Assembly (NCBI GenBank): GCA_031082125.1 | Contig: JAVHLM010000001.1 | Location: 259,972-323,971 of the forward strand | Direction: 5' to 3' | Origin: Candidatus Eremiobacterota bacterium | Lineage (GTDB): Bacteria; Vulcanimicrobiota; CADAWZ01; Ess09-12 | DNA length: 64,000 nucleotides | Shown here: positions 28,201 through 35,391 of the stretch, piece by piece | How the letters are laid out: the number at the start of each line of letters is the position of its first letter | Numbering within the stretch: the first letter of the stretch is position 1 | Notes under the pieces: model-generated | Database searches by the model: none | Told to the model about the DNA's origin: nothing | Seen by the model: the letters and a program-made list of their open reading frames with translations, nothing else | Program-made: the position numbers and the translations under genes

Positions 28201-29059
28201 CGGTGAAAGGCTGCAGGGCCCCTGCATGCGTGAGCTCCATGATGAGCGATGTTTCACCTGACGAAGCAAGAGCTCCCTCAAGCTCTCTCAGGTGCCTCGT
28301 TTTCCCTGACCCCGGGGGGCCTGTGAGAAAGGTGAAGAGGTGAGAGGTATTACTCCAGTCGGATACCCAGGAGATGAGCTTCTCCAGAGTGTCACCCTTC
28401 TTGAAATAGCGGCGCGAGGGGAAAAAGCGGCACAGATACCCTTCGGAAGGCAGAGGGGCTTTCTCAGGGAACTCCTGGCACAACTGCCTCCTCCCGCTTT
28501 TTTTTGCAAGGTGCAGTGCTTCGCCGGCCTTCAACACAAGCTCGCTGAGGGGTGCTCCCCCCTCCCCGGAATGCACGAAACCGATGCTTACCGAGAGGTG
28601 GAGAGGCTCATCAACATCAGGGAGCTCAATGCGGTACTCCGCCATCTCTTTCAGCAGCGAATCCGCCCAGGAGTATGCCTCCTGTTCCATGATTCCCCGG
28701 AAGAGGGCAAGGAAACAGTCACCGCCATAGCGGTAAAGAGAGCACTTCTCTCCAAGGTGGCTCCTGAGAAAAACTGCAAGCCCGTCAATGACAAAATCCC
28801 CGGAAGTGGGGCCATGACCTTCATTGATTGAAGAAAGGTGATCGATGTCGATAAGGAAGAGAGAGAGGGGTTCACCGGTCTTTTTAAGGGGAGATGATGC
28901 CTCACCATGCCATTTTCTCCGGCCGGGGAGGCCTGTAAGCCTGTCAATCTCGTCACCATGGTATGCGGCTCTTCCTGGATGCAGTGCATCTGACATGTTC
29001 CGGCCAAGGCTGTTCCGCCCCACCTCCTCATTAAACAGCACTGAATTGATTCTCCTCAC
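25259..29059 (-). CDS. GGDEF-like/STAND-type ATPase/HEAT-repeat signalling protein
   Basis: The frame is open from 29170, but GTG 29059 has AGGAGG 6 bases upstream and is preferred; the product is about 1,266 residues. Residues about 30-200 are a GGDEF domain (RLTGLPGRRKW, LFLIDIDHLSSINE) whose signature is GGDCF, so cyclase activity is doubtful. Next is an AAA-type predicted ATPase: GPPGSGKTRHL near 255 and LVMIFDDLQHVD near 360, as in adenylate-cyclase-associated or LuxR-linked ATPases. The last 350 residues contain HEAT-like repeats (DPSVRAAAAWALSYF). The tail is acidic. The layout suggests a nucleotide-switched scaffold. It diverges from glpQ. Confidence 0.85.
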   Translation of the reverse strand: MRRINSVLFNEEVGRNSLGRNMSDALHPGRAAYHGDEIDRLTGLPGRRKWHGEASSPLKKTGEPLSLFLIDIDHLSSINEGHGPTSGDFVIDGLAVFLRSHLGEKCSLYRYGGDCFLALFRGIMEQEAYSWADSLLKEMAEYRIELPDVDEPLHLSVSIGFVHSGEGGAPLSELVLKAGEALHLAKKSGRRQLCQEFPEKAPLPSEGYLCRFFPSRRYFKKGDTLEKLISWVSDWSNTSHLFTFLTGPPGSGKTRHLRELEGALASSGETSLIMELTHAGALQPFTAVLAALRVFFKKFPDLVAPAAGSLQSEQVEELLPFIAEFLPFRHDKPARHLTPREKQTALLEALVSILEVCTQRMRLVMIFDDLQHVDIGTIKLLDHLYRLTEKGKIKVAVTVEQGSLLEGNMALKDFMERRSERGDSLFLSLDALNEKEADGFISLILPALKGREQLVPLVWKASKGIPLSIEETLKFFLMRGYFHLEGEGLCAGDIPREVVPLTVSEAVLRRTEYLGHECRALLSKAAVIGNNFDIDMLEKLTGMEYITFVENLDKAVAASVLREKETFGTYAFVHDLVRQALYGELPDDDRRKFHHTLGTFLESEEDSHGKLAGLAYHFEQSGNIEKSLEYINTLAQVYEGFITPQALNVYIGRMPQLKDWGTEKELTAEEESDALKAFAMVGLSFGNIRNYSVESVVTQTTLDAGFSMLDKVLTTVGCIGLSFAEEQVILNGKELMTAGENLKELREAFHGHRINGIVLKPGVDRQQFQDFSTLLTLPHDAVVSSGGWSPALKKHRVTHIVVNEKIMVAVGEKDIFDPAKLVDAHSVAIRDSLSALADTEPPDLSPGGLFDKLEGELEKVKLDKAAHGAVLGRIDRLTSLLAGFRDMAYREPEKLREAHSPGEGMPLFFDEKAAPQDETASAWEQVAHRIGKQEINRILSLMRSIDISLLEYLQQTPPFLLAELESDDRSRVTAAAMGLWNTGSEAAGWLVGYLATSDNARGRIIASYLLKKMRPDFAGPVLIRLMETPSPDEKARLLEVLSDSDVPEVNHVLAALLNHPLQDIRRSVHRYLIRAKLEGKVDILRSVLQKGEPAAASDAALCLGALGAKEALHDLMKVLQRKWQKSSDELIALEREACVALGRIGDPSAVPLLSGVLIEGTAAHFMGKRDPSVRAAAAWALSYFAPDKVKDLLERASREPHPVISSAAKLAYERLAMPVEERKKKEQPFAEDEFRSLLDGVEKKEGLTAGSTEGLEGSGGAKEVSS

Positions 29060-29236
29060 CTGCTGCCTCCTCCTCTCGGCAGAAAAGAGATTCCGTGAGG
29101 CAGGACACTCAGCCCGGCAGAGAGCGGCATCCAATATTTTTACCTCAGGATGGAAGAAAAAAGACACCACCGTAGAATATTGATAGGAGAGGGAGGCGCC
29201 TGAAGCCTCCCTCCTTCAAGAAAAGAGGTGCATATG

Positions 29237-30244
29237 ATGAAGCAAAGAGCGATCCCCGTTCTCCTCACAATCTTTTTCATTGCCTGTATCACGGCACTCC
29301 CCGCCCATTCCGGCGAGAAAGAAAAGAAGGAAGTCTATGCCCACCGGGGGGCAAGCGGCTACCTCCCTGAGCACACTCTCCCGGCATACGCGATGGCCCA
29401 CGCCATGGAGGCCGATTTCATAGAGCCCGATCTTGTGCTCACCAAGGACGGTGTCTTCGTCTGCGTGCATGACTATTACCTGGAAGATACCACCAACGCT
29501 GCCATCCTCTTCCCCAGGAAGGCGAGGCATGACGGGCACTGGTATGTCATCGATTTTACCCTTGCCGAGATCAAGAGCCTCTCGGTCCATGAGCGCTCCA
29601 TTGACGGCAAAACCGCTGCCTTCAAAGGGCGCTTCCCCATGGGCAAGTCAAAGTTCGAGATTGCCACCTTCAGGGAAATGATGGAGCTGGTCCAGGGCCT
29701 CAACAAGAGCCGCTCCAGGAACACGGGCATCATACCGGAGCTCAAGCAGCCCTCGTTTCATGCAAAGGAAGGCCTTCCCGTTGAGGAGCGCTTTATCAGG
29801 CTCATCAGGGAATACGGCTACATGAAGGAGGGAGCGCCTGTAATCGTGCAGTGCTTTGAGCCTGAGACCCTGAAGAAGCTCAGAAAGCTCGGTTGCACCA
29901 TGCCCCTCATGCAGCTTGTTTCGGAGCCTGATGATGTCGATCCCGTGGAAAAGCCCTTCACGGGAGAGCTCAACGAGAAAAATATCGCAGAAATTGCCGC
30001 TTACGCCACCATTCTCTCTCCCCACAAGTCCCGGATTGAAAAGAACCCGGCGATAGTGGAGATGGCCCACAAGGCAGGGCTCAAGGTGGGACCCTACACG
30101 TTCCGCGCAGATGCCCTTCCCAGGATATATTCATCCTTTGATCAGGAGCTCTACCAGTTTTACATGCTCTACGGCGTGGACAGCCTCTTCACCGACTTCC
30201 CCGACAAGGCTGTCACTCTGCTCCGGGCTCTCAACATGCGGTAG
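29237..30244 (+). CDS. glpQ: periplasmic glycerophosphodiester phosphodiesterase
   Basis: ATG 29237 has GAGGTG 6 bases upstream; ATG 29234 and GTG 29228 are alternatives. The 335-residue protein has a signal peptide (MKQRAIPVLLTIFFIACITA) and the GDPD core: YAHRGASGYLPEHTLPAY, FIEPDLVLTKDGVFVCVHD with the two metal-binding acids and catalytic His residues, PELKQP and TDFPDKAV at the end. It matches E. coli GlpQ along its whole length. It hydrolyses glycerophosphodiesters to glycerol-3-phosphate and an alcohol in the periplasm. No glpT or other glp gene is adjacent. Confidence 0.95.
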   Translation: MKQRAIPVLLTIFFIACITALPAHSGEKEKKEVYAHRGASGYLPEHTLPAYAMAHAMEADFIEPDLVLTKDGVFVCVHDYYLEDTTNAAILFPRKARHDGHWYVIDFTLAEIKSLSVHERSIDGKTAAFKGRFPMGKSKFEIATFREMMELVQGLNKSRSRNTGIIPELKQPSFHAKEGLPVEERFIRLIREYGYMKEGAPVIVQCFEPETLKKLRKLGCTMPLMQLVSEPDDVDPVEKPFTGELNEKNIAEIAAYATILSPHKSRIEKNPAIVEMAHKAGLKVGPYTFRADALPRIYSSFDQELYQFYMLYGVDSLFTDFPDKAVTLLRALNMR

Positions 30245-30272
30245 GCCGGTGCGAAAAGGAGCGGGTCTCCTC

Positions 30273-30371
30273 ATGATCATTATCGTCATAGGTGTCGCAG
30301 GCTCAGGAAAATCAACAATCGGTGCCCTGCTTGCCAGGGAGCCGGGCCTGCCATTTTTTGGGGAATCCTGA
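30273..30371 (+). pseudogene. truncated gluconokinase-like fragment (P-loop N-terminus only)
   Basis: An ATG at 30273 opens a 32-residue frame, MIIIVIGVAGSGKSTIGALL and then AREPGLPFFGES, ending at TGA 30371. This matches the N-terminal P-loop and following helix of the GntK/carbohydrate kinase family (about 170 residues). It stops where the substrate-binding motif would begin. The next gene starts 1 base after this stop, so the rest of the kinase has been replaced. It is either a gene remnant or a short leader frame that couples translation to the next gene. Confidence 0.6.
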
Positions 30372-30372
30372 T

Positions 30373-31602
30373 ATGGAATCAGCACAGACATCGGCAAAGA
30401 AGAAAAAGAAAAACTGGCCCCTGGCTCTCGCCGGCACGGTACTTCTCTGCCTCGTGGCCGTCTGTGCATACTTCGGCATAAAAAACCTGCTCAGGATCAC
30501 CTGCCCCGAGATAAGGATAGGAGTGATACTGCCTCTTTCCGGCTCTCGGGCGCAATTCGGGCTTGCGATGAAAAGAGGCATGGAAATGGCTATTGAGGAC
30601 ATAAACGCCTCAGGGAAGCTGAAAAAGAAGCTTGTATGCCTTTTTACCGATGACAGAAGCGATCCGGAGGGAGCTGCAAAAGCAGCGTCAAGGCTTGTGA
30701 GGCGCGACGATATCACGATCCTCATCGGCTCATACAGCAACCTCTGCACCCTTAAGGTGAGCGATATCGCGGAAAAAGCAAAGATACCGCAGATAACACC
30801 CATAAGTTCCGGTACCGAGATATCCACGAGAGGATGCAAGTGGGTCTTCCGCACTAACGCACCGTCGGCCCACTATGCCCTGGCCCTTATTGATTTCCTT
30901 GGCAATGCCGCAGAGATAGACCGCATTGCCCTCCTCAACGAGACAGACAATGCAGGCATAGATTTTGCGAACTGCGTGAAGAGCTATGCAAGGGAGATGA
31001 AATGCAGCATTGTCTACGAAAAAGGCTTTGCCTACAAGACCGCTGACTTCAGGCCGGTCATCAGGGAGGCCATGAAGCAGAAACCCCAGGCTTTCGTGAT
31101 ATCCGCCCACATAGAGGATGCCCTGCAGATCATGAGGGACGCAAGAAAGCTGAAAATCAGGATGAAGGCCATTGCAGGCATGGGATCAGGCTTCTCGCTC
31201 CCCGACTTCATCACCCAGGGGAAAAAGGATGCCGAGCTCACCTTCTCAGCGGTTCAGTGGAACCCCCAGGTCAAATGGCCGGGCTCCCGTGAGTTTGCCA
31301 AGAAATTCAAGACCCGCTTCGGCTCGTACCCTGACGAGCACAGCGCCAACCTCTATGCCGCCGTCCAGGTCGTTGCCGCGTGCTATATCCACCGTCCCTT
31401 CCATACAAGGGAATCGCTCAGGAATGCCCTCCGCTCCCTTGATACGGAAACCATCTTCGGGCGGATAAAGTTCGAGAATTTTGAGAATTACACCAACCAG
31501 AACAGCCACTATCCCCTCATCCAGCAGGTGCAGAAGGGAGTGCGCGTCATAGTGTGGCCCCGCGACCTCAGGAACGGGAAGCCGGTCTTTCCTACAAGGT
31601 GA
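30373..31602 (+). CDS. membrane-anchored Leu/Ile/Val-binding-type periplasmic receptor domain protein
   Basis: The start is ATG 30373, immediately after the gluconokinase remnant; in-frame sequence further upstream overlaps that fragment. The 409-residue protein begins with a lysine-rich stretch and one membrane segment (residues 15-37). It then has a type I periplasmic-binding fold: IRIGVILPLSGSRAQFGLAMKRGMEMA, LIGSYSNLCTLKVSDIAEKAKIPQITP and AAVQVVAACYI. Ligands of the family are branched-chain amino acids, amides or urea. No ABC permease or ATPase lies nearby, so a sensory rather than transport role is possible. The N-terminal anchor in place of a lipobox fits that. Confidence 0.8.
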   Translation: MESAQTSAKKKKKNWPLALAGTVLLCLVAVCAYFGIKNLLRITCPEIRIGVILPLSGSRAQFGLAMKRGMEMAIEDINASGKLKKKLVCLFTDDRSDPEGAAKAASRLVRRDDITILIGSYSNLCTLKVSDIAEKAKIPQITPISSGTEISTRGCKWVFRTNAPSAHYALALIDFLGNAAEIDRIALLNETDNAGIDFANCVKSYAREMKCSIVYEKGFAYKTADFRPVIREAMKQKPQAFVISAHIEDALQIMRDARKLKIRMKAIAGMGSGFSLPDFITQGKKDAELTFSAVQWNPQVKWPGSREFAKKFKTRFGSYPDEHSANLYAAVQVVAACYIHRPFHTRESLRNALRSLDTETIFGRIKFENFENYTNQNSHYPLIQQVQKGVRVIVWPRDLRNGKPVFPTR

Positions 31603-31641
31603 TCAGGAGCAGATCGGCTCTTCACGGAATTTGCATGGTTC

Positions 31642-31650
31642 TGGTATAAT
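31642..31650 (+). promoter_or_regulatory. extended -10 promoter, leaderless start likely
   Basis: TGGTATAAT is an extended -10 element; no good -35 box is seen. The -10 ends 6 bases before ATG 31657, so the predicted transcription start falls on the initiation codon. There is no Shine-Dalgarno sequence before it. Confidence 0.6.
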
Positions 31651-31656
31651 AGAGCC

Positions 31657-33060
31657 ATGAAAATGATGGGCCTCCGCGATTTACCTATCAGCTCACCCGG
31701 CGAGGACCGCCTGGGCCTGAAAGTATATGCCGAGATCTTCGCCGATTATATAAGGGACTGCAGCACTCCCACCACTATAGCCATACAGGGCGACTGGGGC
31801 TGCGGCAAGACAAGCCTTATGCGCCTCATCAAATCAGAGCTTGAAAGCGGAAGCCAGAAAGACAGCCCCATCAATACCCTCTGGTTTCACACCTGGCAGT
31901 TCTCCCAATTCAGCCAGGCTGACAACCTGCCCTTCCTGCTCATCCAGGATCTCGCAAGAAAGATTGACAGCAGAAAATCCAACGACATTACCAACAGACT
32001 CCTCTCCATCACGGGAGCCCTGGGCAAGGGCATAGCTCTCAGCGCCGCGAGCATTGTGGGACAGGGCGAGGCGGCAAAGAACGTCATCGCGAACCTGGAA
32101 AAAATGTCAAAAGGGACCGATATGGCCCATGAGATCGAGGACCTCCACGAGAAGCTCATGGAGCTCATCAGGGCCAAGGCCAGAACGAGCGGCAGGCTGG
32201 TCATCTTTGTCGATGACCTTGACAGGATAAGACCCGTGAGGGCCATCGAGCTTCTGGAGGTGATGAAGCTTTTCCTGGAGAGCGAGGGGTGTGTCTTTGT
32301 GCTTGCCATTGACTACGAGGTGATCAGGAGAGGCCTCGAGGAAAAATTCGGCATTGCCAAGGCCGAAAGCCTGGAGAGCTATTTTGACAAGCTCATCCAG
32401 GTCCCTTTCAGAGTCCCCCAGGACAGGGCCGGGAACCGCCTTTACACCCATCACCTTCTCGACAGCCTGGGAATCAAGCACAGCGACAAGGACGTCGAGC
32501 TTTACGTGAACCTCCTGGACCGGTCTGCGGGCTTTAACCCCAGGAAGATGAAAAGGCTCCTCAATACCATCCTGCTCCACCTGATGGTGGGGAAAAAGCT
32601 CTTCAACCGGCCTGACATCTTCCCCATGCACCTCAACGTGGACTCCGCCGACATAGCGAGGCTCCTCTTCGCCTTTCAATGCCTCGCCCTGATGGACTAT
32701 GCCCCCCTGAAGGCTTTCCCTGAATTGTTTTCCGGTACTGTCGAGGAGATAAGGGAGAGGCTAGAGCGGTTACGCTCCTTTTCCCGTGAGGACATTACCA
32801 AGCCTCATTTCGACGGCCTGAGGGAGGCCCTTGCCAAGAAGGGCGTGAGCCCCGGGATGCTCAACGGAATTGTGGAGCGCTACGGCTCCTTCCTGGAGAC
32901 TTTCTACCGGGCAATCAGGTTCACGGGGGCACCGGATGACCAGCCGATTTCTGCCAAGGAGATCCAGAAGCTCAGGGAGATACTGGATTTTTCCGCCATC
33001 ATCCTGGAGCAGCAGGGCATCGATAATGAGCTGCAGGATGAAAATTGCCGGGAGAATTGA
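31657..33060 (+). CDS. KAP family P-loop NTPase
   Basis: The 467-residue protein carries the KAP signatures: AIQGDWGCGKTSLMRLI (Walker A, about residues 43-58), WFHTWQFSQF, a Walker B LVIFVDDLDRIRP near 181 and AIDYEVIRRGLEEKFG. KAP NTPases are STAND-related ATPases, often membrane-linked and sometimes found in phage-defence loci. This one shows only a short hydrophobic stretch near residues 120-145 (GKGIALSAASIVGQG), so membrane insertion is uncertain. It lies 54 bases after the anchored receptor gene but has its own -10 element. A small charged protein with its own promoter follows. Confidence 0.9.
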   Translation: MKMMGLRDLPISSPGEDRLGLKVYAEIFADYIRDCSTPTTIAIQGDWGCGKTSLMRLIKSELESGSQKDSPINTLWFHTWQFSQFSQADNLPFLLIQDLARKIDSRKSNDITNRLLSITGALGKGIALSAASIVGQGEAAKNVIANLEKMSKGTDMAHEIEDLHEKLMELIRAKARTSGRLVIFVDDLDRIRPVRAIELLEVMKLFLESEGCVFVLAIDYEVIRRGLEEKFGIAKAESLESYFDKLIQVPFRVPQDRAGNRLYTHHLLDSLGIKHSDKDVELYVNLLDRSAGFNPRKMKRLLNTILLHLMVGKKLFNRPDIFPMHLNVDSADIARLLFAFQCLALMDYAPLKAFPELFSGTVEEIRERLERLRSFSREDITKPHFDGLREALAKKGVSPGMLNGIVERYGSFLETFYRAIRFTGAPDDQPISAKEIQKLREILDFSAIILEQQGIDNELQDENCREN

Positions 33061-33085
33061 CTTCCAGCTTCACATATCTTATAAT
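33057..33085 (+). promoter_or_regulatory. promoter of the small charged protein gene
   Basis: TTGACT (33057-33062) overlaps the stop of the KAP gene. TATAAT (33080-33085) follows after 17 bases. The predicted start near 33092 gives a leader of about 35 bases containing AAAGGAGGTGA. Confidence 0.75.
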
Positions 33086-33126
33086 TTTGGTAAGGAGGAG
33101 TAAATTCTTTCAAAGGAGGTGAACAC

Positions 33127-33333
33127 ATGAGCAGTGAAGAGAAATTCATAAAAGAGATGGGAAAGATCAACCAGTCAAGCCAGAAGGAATTTGACAAGCT
33201 CCTGGAATCAAAGCAGTCCCACGACAACAAGCGTATTGAAAAAGCATCAGACGCAATAAAATCTGGAGGAATAGACGAAAAGGACAAGGCTGGTCTCTCA
33301 GATGAGGCCAAGGAAGAAAAAGGATCGAAATAG
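33127..33333 (+). CDS. small, highly charged helical protein
   Basis: The 68-residue protein is hydrophilic, rich in Lys, Glu and Ser, with predicted helix throughout (EEKFIKEMGKINQSSQ, DKAGLSDEAKEEKGSK). It has no Cys or Trp. AAAGGAGGTGA lies 5 bases before the ATG, a near-ideal ribosome site. A near-consensus promoter precedes it and a strong terminator follows. The unit is therefore monocistronic and likely well expressed. No family was recognised; a stress-type or nucleic-acid-associated small protein is possible but unproven. Confidence 0.75.
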   Translation: MSSEEKFIKEMGKINQSSQKEFDKLLESKQSHDNKRIEKASDAIKSGGIDEKDKAGLSDEAKEEKGSK

Positions 33334-33353
33334 AGAAGGTTTCCCGATGATGG

Positions 33354-33377
33354 GCACCGGGCACCCGGTGCTTTTTT
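33354..33377 (+). terminator. intrinsic terminator
   Basis: GCACCGG and CCGGTGC form a 7-bp stem with a four-base loop, followed directly by six T. It ends the small gene's transcript and touches the stop codon of the convergent ankyrin gene. Confidence 0.9.
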
Positions 33378-35391
33378 ATTTCCCCTCAGCCTGCTTGTCC
33401 GGCTTCGGCGGAGCGGCGCGGGCCCCCTTTTTGACAAGGAACTCCACTACTTCCTCATGGCCTGCAATGGCGGCAAGATGAGCTGCCGTGAGGCCGTCAC
33501 GGCGGGTCATGTCCAGCTCGGCGCCTTTCTCCACCAGGAGCGCCACGATCTCCCTGTGGCCTTTCTGCGCTGCGATGTGAAGGGCTGACGCCCCGCGGCC
33601 GTCGCGGGCATCGACGAAATGGCCCTTTTCGATCAGAAGCCCGGCAAGGGCCCTGTGGCCTTCCTGGGCTGCCAGGTGAAGGGCCGTCCAGCCGTCACCA
33701 TGGCGGCTCTCCGGGGAGCCGCCCCGTGAAATCAGAAGCTGCACCGTCTCACAGTTGCCGCGCAGGCAGGCATGGTGAAGGGGGGTTCCCCCGCTTTTAT
33801 CGGCGCCGTTCACAGGAAGTCCCGCTTCCAGCAGAAAATCAACAAGGCCGGCATGCCCCTCGGCCGCCGCAATATGAAGTGCATTAAGTCCTTCCCCTGT
33901 TATGGCATCAAGGGGCGTGCCTTTCTCGAGAAGAAAGGCCACCATGTCACGGGAGCCTCCCATGGCAGCGAAATGAAGGGGCCATGACCCGCTTTCCGTG
34001 GTGCTGTCTATTGACGCGCCATGGGAGAGCAGCATTGCCGCCACGTCAACCTGGCCGTTAAGAGCCGCCTGGTGAAGGGGCGTCGCTCCCTTCCTGTCTA
34101 TTCCGCTCACCTCGCCTCCACGCGCCACCAGTAATTCCGCCATCTCCCTGTATCCCATGTATGCCGCAAGGTGAAGAGGACTCCAGCCGTTCTCAAGGCG
34201 CCCCCCGGCCGGGGCGCCCCTCTCAAGGAAAAGCCTGACAATGCTGAGATGGCCGCGCTTTACCGCCCTGAACAGAGGAGTATTGCCTTCGCTGTCGCTG
34301 GCGCCAAGCTCGGCGCCGCCCTCCAGCAGCACTTTCGCCACTTCCTCGAGGCCCTCGTGGGCCGCCCAGTGAAGGGGTGTCCACCCATCCTTGTCCCTGG
34401 CGGCGATCTCGGCACCCCTGAGGACAAGCAGAGAGGCAACAGCTCCTGTCGTGGCCAGGTGGAGAGGCGTCCAGCTGTCATTGTCGCGTGCCTTTATATC
34501 GGCGCCTGCTGCGAGGAGAAAAGAGACGAGGTTCTCTCTCCCGTTCATGGCAGCCCAATGAAGGGCTGTGCCGCCGTCATTGTTTCTTCCGTTTACATCG
34601 GCGCCAAGCCTCACCAGGAGAGCGGCGCTGTCAACCTGCCCCTTTCTCACGGCCCAGTGGAGGGGTGTCCACCCGTCACAATCGCCGGCTTTCATATCGG
34701 CTCCCCTTGCGAAGAGCATGGCCATCACCTCGCCAAGGCCTTCCATGGCGGCATGGTGGAGGGGCGTGGCGTCCCTGGCATCACGGAGGTTCACGTCGGC
34801 GCCGAGCGATATCAGGAGCTCCGCCATCTGCGGCGACATCGCAAGGTGGAGAGGCGAAGCCCCGTCATTGTTCTTTCCCATTACCTCGGCGCCCGAGGCC
34901 ACAAGAAGCTTCACCAGATCACCATGATCACGGAATACTGCTGCGGCGAGAGGAGTGGTGCCTTTGTTATCGCGGGCATCGATGTCTGCCCCATTGCGGA
35001 TAAGAAGGGCCGCCATGGCCAGGTGTCCCATATAGGCCGCGCCGTGAAGGGGCGTGGCTCCCGCCCTGTTTTTCGCATTTATGGAGGCCCCTGCATCAAT
35101 AAGCCGCTCCGCCACGGGGCTGTGGCCTTCTCTGGAAGCCCAGTGAAGAGCGGTCCGACCTTCAGACTCAGGCTCATCAGGCAGGGCGCCGCAGCTGAGC
35201 AGGAGGGCAGCAAAGTGGTCATTTCCCTGCCTTGCGGCGAGGTGAAGGGGAAGAAAGCCCCTCCCGTCCCTCACATTCACGGTCTCCGGGAAGCTCTCCA
35301 GAAGGGTCCTGAGCTCCTCAAGCGCACCTTGCGAGTCCTCGCCGCCCGCAAGGGCACAGGCTCTTCGCGCTCTTTCATCCAGGGAGCTCAT
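33376..35391 (-). CDS. large cytoplasmic ankyrin protein, about 19 repeats
   Basis: The 671-residue protein is a continuous array of about 19 ankyrin repeats after a short N-terminal helix, with units such as DGWTPLHWAAHEGLEEVAKVLLE. The repeats near residues 170-200 and 310-340 are shortened by a few residues. The tail is basic and proline-rich. No signal peptide or membrane helix is seen. Its ATG overlaps the stop of the upstream MFS/SpeE/TPR gene (35388-35391). It is the last gene of the four-gene minus-strand operon led by the GGDEF gene. It probably acts as a protein-binding scaffold for products of that operon. Confidence 0.9.
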   Translation of the reverse strand: MSSLDERARRACALAGGEDSQGALEELRTLLESFPETVNVRDGRGFLPLHLAARQGNDHFAALLLSCGALPDEPESEGRTALHWASREGHSPVAERLIDAGASINAKNRAGATPLHGAAYMGHLAMAALLIRNGADIDARDNKGTTPLAAAVFRDHGDLVKLLVASGAEVMGKNNDGASPLHLAMSPQMAELLISLGADVNLRDARDATPLHHAAMEGLGEVMAMLFARGADMKAGDCDGWTPLHWAVRKGQVDSAALLVRLGADVNGRNNDGGTALHWAAMNGRENLVSFLLAAGADIKARDNDSWTPLHLATTGAVASLLVLRGAEIAARDKDGWTPLHWAAHEGLEEVAKVLLEGGAELGASDSEGNTPLFRAVKRGHLSIVRLFLERGAPAGGRLENGWSPLHLAAYMGYREMAELLVARGGEVSGIDRKGATPLHQAALNGQVDVAAMLLSHGASIDSTTESGSWPLHFAAMGGSRDMVAFLLEKGTPLDAITGEGLNALHIAAAEGHAGLVDFLLEAGLPVNGADKSGGTPLHHACLRGNCETVQLLISRGGSPESRHGDGWTALHLAAQEGHRALAGLLIEKGHFVDARDGRGASALHIAAQKGHREIVALLVEKGAELDMTRRDGLTAAHLAAIAGHEEVVEFLVKKGARAAPPKPDKQAEGK

